NCBI GenBank assembly: GCA_016794565.1 | Contig: JAEUHQ010000128.1 | Coordinates: forward strand, 1 to 64,000 | Direction: 5' to 3' | From: Planctomycetota bacterium | Lineage (GTDB): Bacteria; Planctomycetota; UBA1135; UBA2386 | Length of the DNA: 64,000 nucleotides | Shown here: positions 7,943 to 15,971 of the stretch, in pieces | How positions within the stretch are numbered: the first letter of the stretch is position 1 | How the letters are laid out: every line of letters begins with the position of its first letter | Notes under the pieces: model-generated | Databases searched by the model: none | What the model saw: the letters and a program-made list of their open reading frames with translations, nothing else | What the model was told of the DNA's origin: nothing | Program-made: the position numbers and the translations under genes

Positions 7943-9868
7943 ATGCGTACGTACGTCGCTGTCCTTCTCTCGCTCTGGCTCGGCCGCGGTTCGACGGCCC
8001 AGGGCGACGGTGTGCCTCCCGAACTGCCTGCGGCCACCGCAGCGATGCGGCACGCTGCGCAGGATCTGAGGATCGGCGCCGGGCTCGTGGTCGTCCGCCG
8101 GGAAGGAGAGCTGCATCGCAGCGTGCACGGCGGCATGACCGCGGACGAAGTCCTGCCGATCGCATCGGCGAGCAAGTGGCTCGCCGTCGCCACCGTGCTG
8201 ACCTTCGTCGACGAGGGCAAACTGGATCTCGACGTGCCCGTGTCGCGCTACGTGAAGGAGTTCGATCGTGCGGACAAGGAGGCCCTGACGCTGCGCCAGT
8301 GCCTCGCGCACACCGGCGGTCTGCCGGCGCGGCTCGACGACCGCATGCGCGGCTTCGACATGGCGAAGTTCGCGGCGGCGGCCGCGGACGCCGGGCTGCG
8401 CGACAACCCGGGCGTGTCGTTCCGCTACGGCGGCACGGGCTTCCAGGTCGCCGCGGTCGCGTGCGAACGGATCGCCGGCAAGTCGTGGCACGAATTGTTC
8501 GCCCAGCGCATCGCGGTTCCGCTCGGTCTCGAGAACACGCGCTTTGGCACGCTCGTGCCCGCCGGCGGCGAACCGGGGACGGCGGCGCTGCCGTGGGTCG
8601 CGGGCGGCGCGGTGTCGACGCTCGCGGACTACGAACGCTTCGTGCGCATGCTGGTCGGCAAGGGCGAGTTCGACGGTCGCCGCATCCTGTCCGAAGCGAG
8701 CGTGCAGGCGATGTGGCGCGATCAGGTCCCGGAGCGCGTCGAAGTCCGCGCCGTTGGCTTCGAAGCGGCGGAGGTGCGCTACGGCCTCGGCACGTGGATC
8801 GAACGCCTCGCCGACGGCGGCGTGCGCGTCAGCGACCCGGGCGCGTTCGGCTTCACTCCGTGGATCGATCTCGATCTCGGGACGGGTGGCGTCGTCGCCG
8901 TTCGCGATCGCGTTGGCCGCGTCATGGGCCACGTTCGCTCGGTGCAGGACGTCGTCCGGCAGGCGGTGCGTGCGCCCGCGGTCGCTGGCACGTCGAGCGA
9001 AGTGACCCTCGAACACGGCGGCCGCGACCGGCACTACTCGCTGCACGTTCCGCCCGACGCGCAGGGCGCGGCGGGCCTGCCCCTGCTCGTGGTGTTGCAC
9101 GGCGGCGGCGGCAGCGGCGAACAGGCGCGTGCTGCGACCGGTCTCGCGGAGATCGGCACCCGGGCGGGGTTCGTCGTGGCGTTCCCCGACGGCACCGGCC
9201 CGATCCGCGGTCGCCTGCTCACGTGGAACTCCGGCGGCATCCAGGTCTACGCGAGCGAGCAGGGCGTCGACGACGTCGGGTTCCTGCGCGCGCTGGTGAC
9301 GGACGTGGCGAAGCGCGTCGCGATCGATCCGGACCGCGTGTTCGCGGCCGGACACAGCAACGGCGGCATGATGTGCCACCGTCTCGCGCGCGAGGCCGGC
9401 GACGTCTTCCGCGGCATCGCGGTCGTCTCGGGTGCGATGAACTTCACCGCGAAGGACGCCGCGTCGCCGATCGCGGTGCTCCTGATCCACGGCACCGCCG
9501 ACGACCACGTGCTCTTCCAGGGCGGGGCTCCGCGAACGGCGATCGGCCGCGCGGGCGATCGCACCGACGCCTCGGTGCAGGTCGCGATCGACTACTACGT
9601 CGTGCGCAATGCCGTGCTCGGCTACCCGGAGACGAAGGTCGACGGCAAGGTCCGCACCGACACGTACGCGGCGGCACGGGACGGCGGCGCCGGCGTGCCG
9701 GTGCGCCTGATCCGACTCGAAGGCGGCGGGCACGCGTGGCCCGGCTCGGCGGAGAAGACGCGCGCGATCGCCGATCAACCGTTCCCGTTCGACGCGTCGC
9801 GGGCGATCGTCGAGTTCTTCGCGTCGCTGCGGCCGCCGCCGCGCCTCGGCGCCGCGGCGCCGCGCTGA
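7943..9868 (+). CDS. Serine beta-lactamase-like hydrolase fused to a PHB-depolymerase/feruloyl-esterase-like domain
   Basis: 641 residues. A signal peptide (residues 1-20) is followed by a class C beta-lactamase/DD-peptidase-type domain (about 30-340). This has S75-A-S-K78 (SxxK), an Asp-Arg-Ala-Asp segment and a Tyr-Gly-Gly-Thr-Gly in the place of the second motif, where Tyr-x-Asn is usual. From about 350 the protein is an LpqC-like alpha/beta hydrolase of the polyhydroxybutyrate depolymerase/feruloyl esterase group. That part has Val-Leu-His-Gly-Gly-Gly-Gly as oxyanion region, Ala-Gly-His-Ser472-Asn-Gly-Gly as nucleophile elbow, a His-Gly-Thr-Ala-Asp-Asp acid site and a Gly-Gly-His-Ala-Trp-Pro histidine site. 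Each half is a full-length secreted esterase-type enzyme, so this looks like a two-headed exported hydrolase. Substrate unknown. Confidence 0.85.
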   Translation: MRTYVAVLLSLWLGRGSTAQGDGVPPELPAATAAMRHAAQDLRIGAGLVVVRREGELHRSVHGGMTADEVLPIASASKWLAVATVLTFVDEGKLDLDVPVSRYVKEFDRADKEALTLRQCLAHTGGLPARLDDRMRGFDMAKFAAAAADAGLRDNPGVSFRYGGTGFQVAAVACERIAGKSWHELFAQRIAVPLGLENTRFGTLVPAGGEPGTAALPWVAGGAVSTLADYERFVRMLVGKGEFDGRRILSEASVQAMWRDQVPERVEVRAVGFEAAEVRYGLGTWIERLADGGVRVSDPGAFGFTPWIDLDLGTGGVVAVRDRVGRVMGHVRSVQDVVRQAVRAPAVAGTSSEVTLEHGGRDRHYSLHVPPDAQGAAGLPLLVVLHGGGGSGEQARAATGLAEIGTRAGFVVAFPDGTGPIRGRLLTWNSGGIQVYASEQGVDDVGFLRALVTDVAKRVAIDPDRVFAAGHSNGGMMCHRLAREAGDVFRGIAVVSGAMNFTAKDAASPIAVLLIHGTADDHVLFQGGAPRTAIGRAGDRTDASVQVAIDYYVVRNAVLGYPETKVDGKVRTDTYAAARDGGAGVPVRLIRLEGGGHAWPGSAEKTRAIADQPFPFDASRAIVEFFASLRPPPRLGAAAPR

Positions 9869-9876
9869 CGCGGCGC
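9857..9876. terminator. Bidirectional hairpin with the stop codon in its loop
   Basis: GCGCCGCG, loop CTGA, CGCGGCGC: a perfect 8-bp stem whose loop holds the TGA of the beta-lactamase/esterase gene. It lies 6 bp from the end of the converging gene at 9882, so it can serve both directions. Confidence 0.5.
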
Positions 9877-9881
9877 GCCGG

Positions 9882-11522
9882 TCACCAGTAGAGGCGCCAG
9901 CACCAGCGGCGATCCGCGTAGCCGGTCGCCGTGCGAACCGATCCGAGTCCGTGTTCGCGCACGAGCGCGAGCAGCCCATCGTGCTGCTCTTCGCTCATGT
10001 CGGGCGCCATGGCGCCCGCGGCGTCGCGCGCACCGAAGAACCACCAGATCGCCGGTTGCGCGATCACCGAGTCGACGTCCCCGCGTCCGAGCCCGTTCAG
10101 TCCCGCCGGGAACGCGCGGCCGAGGTCGTCGAAGCCGGCGGCGGCAGGGAGTTCGGCCGGTGCGGGTTTCGCGGCGGCCGCGAGCAGTTCGGTGAGGCGG
10201 CGTTCGGCGTCGTCACCGCCGGCGATCGCGAAGACGTCGCGGCCGGTCGCGAACCAGAGGTCGTAGCGGAGGAAGTTGCCGTAGCGGCGGATCTGGCCGC
10301 CCTCGACGTCGATCGTCGCCGACTTGGTCAGCGTTGGCTTGCTGTTCGCGAGCAGCGTGTCGAGAGAGCGCGCGAACGCTGCGCCGTCGCGCAGTCCGAC
10401 GGTGAACGACCATGGAGTGCGTTCGGCGCGCTCGACGTCCTCCGGCGGCGCGACGACGAGACGGGTCTCGTCGGTGGTGTGCACGAGCAGATCGTCCATC
10501 ACGTCGATGCCGAGTTCCTGTTTCAGCTCCTCGCGCATCGACTGTCGGCCTTCGCGCCGCGGTTCGTCGGCTTCGATCACGGCCATCGCGGTGCGCCATG
10601 CGGCGCTCAGGTCGAAGCGACCGACCTTCCACGAACCGCTCCCGTCGACGAACCGTCGCAGCGCGGGCACACCCTGCGTCGCCGGGAAGAGCGCGGCGAA
10701 GAGACCTCGGTCGTCCGAGGTGAAGGCCTGCGCGAGTTCGACCTGCACGTGCGGGCCGGCGGTGCCGACGGTGAAGGTCGTCGCGCCGAGGCTGAACAGA
10801 CCGGCGGCCTTCGCCTGCGCGGCGGCACCCTGGCCGGCGAATTCGTGATCACTCGCCAGAATGGCCGCCGTGTCGAGGCGCACCTGGAGTGCGGGCGTGT
10901 TCGGCGCCGGGGCCTTGCCGGTGGCGCCCTTCGCGAGCTCGCGCGCCGCGCCGAGCGCCGCGCCGAGGGAGGCCTTGTCCGCCATCGCGAGCAGGATGCA
11001 CCCGTTCTCGACGATCGGTGCGGTGATCGCTTCGTCACCTTGCGCCCGAGCCTCGACCGTCGCGCCGGCCACGTCCACGTTCTCCCACGCACCGTGGAGC
11101 CCGTCCTGCAGGCGGCGCAGTTCCGTCGCGAGCGCCGCGAGGTCGCTGCGCCCGTCGCCTTCGATCACGACGACGGCTCGATCCATGTCGCGCGAGAACC
11201 CACGCCCCTCGCGGAGCCACGCCGCGACCCGCATCCGCCCGCCGAACGACAGCACTTCGGTCTTCGCGGTCGCGAGCGCGGCGTCGTCGGGCAGGAGGCG
11301 CCGCCACTGCGCGAAGAGTCCGCCGGCGTGCGGTTCCCACAGTTCGCGCCCCTTCTCGGATGCGAGCAGGCTGCCGAGGTTGGTCGGGCCGAGGCGCACG
11401 CGCCAGCCATCGGGACCGACGGTCTCCACGAGAAGGTGGGGCGGCGTCGCGGTGGCCGCGGTCTGGGCCGCAACGGCGGTCGCGAAGAATGCCGTTGCGA
11501 GAGCGGAGCGGAGGATGGACAT
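9882..11522 (-). CDS. Secreted protein of unknown function
   Basis: 546 residues with a clear signal peptide (residues 1-20, ending Val-Ala-Ala-Gln). The mature part is soluble, alternating amphipathic helices with strands, with no lipobox, repeats or recognised catalytic motif. Long periplasmic proteins of this kind, often annotated DUF3352-like, are frequent in Planctomycetota, and this is the best guess at family level. The C-terminus ends in an aromatic, Arg-rich tail (Arg-Arg-Trp-Cys-Trp-Arg-Leu-Tyr-Trp). It converges with the beta-lactamase/esterase gene and diverges from the AlkC gene. No function is proposed. Confidence 0.7.
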   Translation of the reverse strand: MSILRSALATAFFATAVAAQTAATATPPHLLVETVGPDGWRVRLGPTNLGSLLASEKGRELWEPHAGGLFAQWRRLLPDDAALATAKTEVLSFGGRMRVAAWLREGRGFSRDMDRAVVVIEGDGRSDLAALATELRRLQDGLHGAWENVDVAGATVEARAQGDEAITAPIVENGCILLAMADKASLGAALGAARELAKGATGKAPAPNTPALQVRLDTAAILASDHEFAGQGAAAQAKAAGLFSLGATTFTVGTAGPHVQVELAQAFTSDDRGLFAALFPATQGVPALRRFVDGSGSWKVGRFDLSAAWRTAMAVIEADEPRREGRQSMREELKQELGIDVMDDLLVHTTDETRLVVAPPEDVERAERTPWSFTVGLRDGAAFARSLDTLLANSKPTLTKSATIDVEGGQIRRYGNFLRYDLWFATGRDVFAIAGGDDAERRLTELLAAAAKPAPAELPAAAGFDDLGRAFPAGLNGLGRGDVDSVIAQPAIWWFFGARDAAGAMAPDMSEEQHDGLLALVREHGLGSVRTATGYADRRWCWRLYW

Positions 11523-11581
11523 GACCGCGGGAACATACGCGTGTCGGCACGGCGCGTCTTCTCCGCTACAAGGCGCGGGTC

Positions 11582-12709
11582 GTGGAACCCTTCAAGAACC
11601 GGATCGACGCAGCGCTCGTGCGTGCGGCTGCGAGCCACCTGCGCCGTGTGCACCGCGCCTTCCCGCACGAGCGTTTCGTCCGACTCGCGACCGATGGTCT
11701 CGCCGCGCTGGAGCTGAAGGCGCGGGTGCAGCACGTCGCGGCGGCGTTCGCGGCGACCTTGCCGGGTTCGTTCGCCGCGGCCGCCGACGTGCTCGAAGCG
11801 AGTCTCGCGCCGGCTCGTGCGGACACCGATCTCGGCGCGCTGCGCGTCGGGGACGACGGGCTCGCCGGGTGGATCGTGTGGCCGATGACGGACTTCGTCG
11901 CGACGAACGGCCTCTCCGATCCGCGCCGGGCGCTGCGCGCGTTGCACGCGATGACGCAACGCTTCACCGCCGAGTACGCCGTGCGCCCGTTCTTCGTCGA
12001 ACACGAGGCTCTCGTGCTCGCGACACTGCGCGAATGGGTGGGCGACCCGAGTGCGCACGTGCGGCGGCTCGTCAGCGAAGGCAGCCGGCCGCGACTGCCG
12101 TGGGGCCTGCAGCTGAGGTCGCTGATCGCCGATCCATCGCCCACGCTGCCGTTGCTCGAGGCGCTGCAGGACGATCCGAGCGAGTACGTGCGGCGCAGTG
12201 TCGCGAACCACCTGAACGACATCGCGAAGGACCATGCCGACGTCGTGGGCGCTTGGCTCGAGCGCCACCTCCCCGGAGCGTCACCGCAGCGGCGGGCCAT
12301 GCTCGGGCACGCGAGCCGCACGCTGGTGAAGCGGGGGGACCCGCGCGTGCTGCGGGCCCTCGGCCTGGGGCAGCCGCTTCGCGGCAGCGCGAGTCTCGTG
12401 CTTCGCCCGTCGACGGCGCGCATCGGGGACTCGGTTGCCGTGGTCGTCGTGCTGCGTTCGACGGCACGCACGGCCCAGTCGCTGGTCGTCGACTACCGGG
12501 TGCACCACGTGCTCGCTTCGGGCTCCACCGGTGCGAAGGTGTGGAAGGGATGGCGCGTCGATCTCGCTCCGCACGAGAAGCGCGAGCTCTCGAAGAAACA
12601 CTCGCTGCGTCAGGTCACGACGCGGCGGCTCCGCGCGGGTCGTCACGCCGTCGACCTCCTCGTGAACGGCAAGGTGGTGGCGAGAGCCGCGTTCGTGCTG
12701 CGCGCCTGA
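11582..12709 (+). CDS. alkC: AlkC-type DNA alkylation repair glycosylase with C-terminal Ig-like domain
   Basis: 375 residues from GTG 11582. The N-terminal 260 residues show the HEAT-like helical repeats of the AlkC branch (COG4335). Family blocks include Glu-Pro-Phe-Lys-Asn, Glu-Leu-Lys-Ala-Arg, Ile-Val-Trp-Pro-Met-Thr-Asp, Arg-Phe-Thr-Ala-Glu-Tyr-Ala, His-Val-Arg-Arg-Leu-Val-Ser-Glu-Gly, Pro-Arg-Leu-Pro-Trp and Tyr-Val-Arg-Arg-Ser-Val-Ala-Asn-His. The last 100 residues are beta-rich and read as an Ig-like domain, as described for longer AlkC proteins. The enzyme excises alkylated bases without flipping them, as the first step of base excision repair. It stands alone, divergent from the secreted protein gene. 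Confidence 0.85.
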   Translation: MEPFKNRIDAALVRAAASHLRRVHRAFPHERFVRLATDGLAALELKARVQHVAAAFAATLPGSFAAAADVLEASLAPARADTDLGALRVGDDGLAGWIVWPMTDFVATNGLSDPRRALRALHAMTQRFTAEYAVRPFFVEHEALVLATLREWVGDPSAHVRRLVSEGSRPRLPWGLQLRSLIADPSPTLPLLEALQDDPSEYVRRSVANHLNDIAKDHADVVGAWLERHLPGASPQRRAMLGHASRTLVKRGDPRVLRALGLGQPLRGSASLVLRPSTARIGDSVAVVVVLRSTARTAQSLVVDYRVHHVLASGSTGAKVWKGWRVDLAPHEKRELSKKHSLRQVTTRRLRAGRHAVDLLVNGKVVARAAFVLRA

Positions 12710-12788
12710 CCCGGCGGCGGCGCGCTTCGATGCATGGTGCAGAGAACCGCCGAGGGCACGGGCTCGCGGGTCGCGGCCGCGCGCCGCG

Positions 12789-14837
12789 TCAGCCCTTCTT
12801 CTCGTCCTTCTTCGGCTCCTCGCCCGCGAACGCTCGCGGCAACGCACCGCCGCCGGCTGGCGAGCACGCGACGTGGTGCGATCCGGCGGCTTCGGCTTCG
12901 ACCCAGACGCGCACGGTGGTCGCGGCGTCGACCGCCGGGATCGTCGCGCCGAACACGCCGTCGTTCGCCGCGCCGTCGCCGTGCCGCCCGTCGTCGAACA
13001 TCGTCTCGGGCGTGAACGCCCCGAACGTGTCGCGGCCGACGTGCAGCCGCACTGCCGCGAGTTCGGCGCCGCCGACGCGGCACGCCACCGCGATCGTGCG
13101 CGTGCCGTCCGTGTTCGTCTGCACGCGCGCCGTGAGTTCACCGGTCTCGGGCCACGGGCCCTGCATCGCCGCGTCGTCGAGGATCGCCTTGCGGCGCTGG
13201 GCGACGACCGCCATCAGCGAACGTGGCGCCGGCGCGCCGTCGTCGCTCTTCGCGAACGCCTGCACGAACGCTGCGTACCCGTAGAGCGCGTGTGCATCGT
13301 GCTTCACCAGGTCGTCGATCGCCGCTCGCCGTCGATCGATGCGCGCGCCGAGATCCTGCGCGGTGAACACGTCCTTCGCGAGCACGCGCAGGTTGGCGAG
13401 GTAGCGCTGCCGCCACGCCGGCACCTCGAGCAGGCGCCGCATCAGCGGCCGGTCGGCGCGGTTCGCCATCTCGAGAGGCGTCGCCGCGGTCGAGCCCGGG
13501 CCGCCGCCCGGGCGTCGGCCGCCCGGACCGCGCGGGGGACCGTCGGGGCCGTCGCGCCGATCGCGGCCCGGCACCGGGCCGGGTCCGCCGCCGGGTCCGC
13601 CGCCGGGGCGGCTGCGCTGGCCGAGCAGCACTTCGTTGTTGTCGCGCGGGATCGGGTGGAAGCGGCCGTGCGGGTCGCGGTAGAGCAGGTAGTCGCTCGC
13701 TCGGGACTCGTAGCCGTCGTCGTCGGCGAAGGCGTTGTCCATCGCGAGGAACCACAGCGACGCGTCGACATCGAGATGCTGGGGGAGGATGCGTTCGAGA
13801 TCCTCGGCGGGCGTGCGTTCGAGGACCGAGCACAGGTCGACGAGGCCCGCCCACGCCTTGTCCGCCTTCTCGCCGCTGCCGGACTTGAGCTGGTAGCTGC
13901 GTCGGTACGTCCCCGGGTCCTCGCCGAGCCATCGCAGGCCGCCGCCGCCGGAGAAGTCGGGCGGCACCTTGAAGCGGTCGCCCTTCGTCGTGCCGAAGTG
14001 ATCGCGCAGGAAGTCCTTGTCGAACTGCTGCACCGCCGCGTAGATGCCGAAGTCCTCGCCGTTCACGACGAGTCGGACGAGCGCCACTCGCGGGGCGGGG
14101 AAGAACCGGTTCGCGATCTCGCCGTGGATCGCTTCGCGGAGGAAGGACGGGTCCTCGTGACTGTTCAGGAGGTCGAGGTTGCGGAACCCGAGCAGGTTCT
14201 GGTCCTCGTGCACGAAGTCGAAGGCGAGGTCGAACGACTTCTTCCTGCCGCGCGCCATCTGGTACGACGTGTTGCCGCGGAAGCCGAGACCGACGTCCTC
14301 GTACACCCTGCCGTCGACGGTGACCTTCGCCGGGATCGCGACATCGGTGCGATAGAACGCGGTCAGCTCGTCGAACCAGTCGGCGTCGGGGAAGTCGAGG
14401 AAGAACGTGCGGACGCAGTCGGGGTCGAACAGCGGGCGGTCGGCGAACTTCGCGACGTCGCCGAGTGCGACGCGGCGGCCGTTCTTCGGCGTTGCGTCGT
14501 CGCGAGCCGGTTCGTCGACATCAGGGGGAGGACCGCCTGGACCGAAACCACCCGGACCGAAGCCACCGGGACCAGGACCGCCGGGGCCCGGCCGTTGCGG
14601 CCGGTTCTCCACGATCCAGGCGCGCGCGGCCTTCCGCTCGGCGGCGTCGAGCCGATGGTTGCCGTCGCGATCGAAGCGCTCGACGACTTCGAGGTTCTGA
14701 CCCATCGGGCCGCCAGGACCCCCGGGACCGCCCGGGCCCATGCCCCGGCCGCCGCGATCGGGCGGGTCCTGCGCAGTGGCGACCGACGCCAGGGCCGAGC
14801 AGAGGGCGAGCGACAGCAGCCGGCAGGTTCCGTTCAT
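12789..14837 (-). CDS. CotH-family secreted protein with EF-hand-like loop and Gly/Pro-rich linkers
   Basis: 682 residues from ATG 14837, where the signal peptide begins (ends near Ala-Thr-Ala-Gln). After the signal comes a Gly-Pro-rich segment. Then an Asp-rich loop (Phe-Asp-Arg-Asp-Gly-Asn-His-Arg-Leu-Asp) of EF-hand type suggests calcium binding, followed by a second Gly-Pro linker. From about residue 130 the CotH kinase-like domain begins: Gly-Phe-Arg-Gly-Asn-Thr-Ser, Lys-Lys-Ser-Phe, Asn-Leu-Asp-Leu-Leu-Asn-Ser, Asp-Asn-Asn-Glu in the active-site region. A third Gly/Arg/Pro-rich insert splits the domain at about 400-445. The C-terminus has a Mfd-like beta domain (Asp-Asp-Gly-Arg-His-Gly-Asp-Gly) and a Lys/Glu tail. 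CotH proteins phosphorylate secreted proteins in spore coats; the target here is unknown. Confidence 0.85.
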   Translation of the reverse strand: MNGTCRLLSLALCSALASVATAQDPPDRGGRGMGPGGPGGPGGPMGQNLEVVERFDRDGNHRLDAAERKAARAWIVENRPQRPGPGGPGPGGFGPGGFGPGGPPPDVDEPARDDATPKNGRRVALGDVAKFADRPLFDPDCVRTFFLDFPDADWFDELTAFYRTDVAIPAKVTVDGRVYEDVGLGFRGNTSYQMARGRKKSFDLAFDFVHEDQNLLGFRNLDLLNSHEDPSFLREAIHGEIANRFFPAPRVALVRLVVNGEDFGIYAAVQQFDKDFLRDHFGTTKGDRFKVPPDFSGGGGLRWLGEDPGTYRRSYQLKSGSGEKADKAWAGLVDLCSVLERTPAEDLERILPQHLDVDASLWFLAMDNAFADDDGYESRASDYLLYRDPHGRFHPIPRDNNEVLLGQRSRPGGGPGGGPGPVPGRDRRDGPDGPPRGPGGRRPGGGPGSTAATPLEMANRADRPLMRRLLEVPAWRQRYLANLRVLAKDVFTAQDLGARIDRRRAAIDDLVKHDAHALYGYAAFVQAFAKSDDGAPAPRSLMAVVAQRRKAILDDAAMQGPWPETGELTARVQTNTDGTRTIAVACRVGGAELAAVRLHVGRDTFGAFTPETMFDDGRHGDGAANDGVFGATIPAVDAATTVRVWVEAEAAGSHHVACSPAGGGALPRAFAGEEPKKDEKKG

Positions 14838-14927
14838 GAGGGCGCGGGTTACGCGCACCTCGTCGGCATTCCAACGATCGCCCGGAAATCGGGCTGCGGG
14901 AAGTGCCGACGGCGCGGCTCCGGCGGT

Positions 14928-15971
14928 TCAGCGCCGGCGCGGCAGGCGCATCTCGATGCCGACGAGGCCGTTCGACGGCGGCAGCTGCCACAGGCTCCCG
15001 CCGTGTGCCTGCACGATCGCGTCGGCGGTCGGCAGCCCGAGGTGCGCGCCGACCGTCTGGCCGTCGCGAACGTCCTCGGACATCACTTCGAGGCAGATCT
15101 TGGTGGGTGCCGTGATCGTCGTCCGGCCGGCGTGCAGGAACCGGATGCACACGTCGCCCGAAGCGCCGTTCGGGTCGAGGTCGACGATCGGCGTGCCCTC
15201 GGCGTGCTGGCTCGTGTGGTTCAGGAGTTCTTCGATCGCGAGCGTCACGAGGGTCGGATCGCCGTGGATCGGCGCGGTCGGCGAGCCCACCACGTGCACG
15301 CCGGGAGCGTTCTGCACCGCGGCACGCAGCAGATCGGCGATGTCCACGTCGCGACGCCGCAGTTGCAGACCCCCGGCGCGGGCGCGCTGCAGCACGGAGG
15401 CGCGCTCCGTGAGCCGAACGAGCCGGCGAGCGCCGTCGCCGATGGCGCGCAGCAGCAACTTGCGATCGTCGTCGGACAGGTCGTAGTCCGCCGACAGCAT
15501 CTCCACCGCGGGAAGGATCGCGCTGAGCGGCGTGCGGATCTCGTGCGCCATCAGGTCCAGCAGGCCGCTCTTCATCTGCTCCATCTGCTCCGCGCCCTTG
15601 AGACGCAGGAAGACGCGGATCTTCGCGAGCAGCTCTGCCGCGTCGAACGGCTTGCCGAGGTGGTCGTCGGCGCCGGCGTCGTAGCCGCGGACGCGGTCCC
15701 GGGTCTCGCCGTGGCCGGAGACGAGCAGGATCTTCGCGTGCGCCAGCGCCGGCGACGCACGCATGCGCCGGCACGTCTCGTAGCCGTCCATGCCCGGCAT
15801 GGAGATGTCGAGCAGCACGATGTCCGGTCGCTCCCGCAGCGCGATGGCGAGCCCTTCGGCGCCGTCGTTCGCGACGAGGACCCGGTGGCCCGCCGACAGC
15901 ACTTCCGTGGTCACCGCCGTCGCGACCGGGTCGTCGTCGATCACGAGGATGCGCGGCAGCGTGGTCAGCAT
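14928..15971 (-). CDS. Receiver-histidine kinase with degenerate ATPase domain
   Basis: 347 residues. An N-terminal receiver domain carries the acidic pocket Asp-Asp-Asp, phospho-acceptor Asp55 (Leu-Leu-Asp-Ile-Ser-Met-Pro) and Lys in Gly-Lys-Pro-Phe. A HisKA segment follows with His143 in Met-Ala-His-Glu-Ile-Arg-Thr-Pro. The C-terminal ATPase-like domain lacks a clear N box and the Asp-x-Gly-x-Gly motif; only a [14 protein letters not shown] end resembles a normal kinase. It may therefore be catalytically dead or work as a phosphatase or scaffold. It overlaps the hybrid kinase gene by 7 bp and ends the FIST operon, so it is the likely output or cross-partner of that kinase. No DNA-binding domain is present. 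Confidence 0.8.
   Translation of the reverse strand: MLTTLPRILVIDDDPVATAVTTEVLSAGHRVLVANDGAEGLAIALRERPDIVLLDISMPGMDGYETCRRMRASPALAHAKILLVSGHGETRDRVRGYDAGADDHLGKPFDAAELLAKIRVFLRLKGAEQMEQMKSGLLDLMAHEIRTPLSAILPAVEMLSADYDLSDDDRKLLLRAIGDGARRLVRLTERASVLQRARAGGLQLRRRDVDIADLLRAAVQNAPGVHVVGSPTAPIHGDPTLVTLAIEELLNHTSQHAEGTPIVDLDPNGASGDVCIRFLHAGRTTITAPTKICLEVMSEDVRDGQTVGAHLGLPTADAIVQAHGGSLWQLPPSNGLVGIEMRLPRRR

Noticed and set aside
13480-13640. CRISPR-like or other DNA repeat array
   Set aside because: The repetition is the codon-level effect of Gly-Pro-Arg-rich protein segments in the CotH gene; there are no regular repeat-spacer units.
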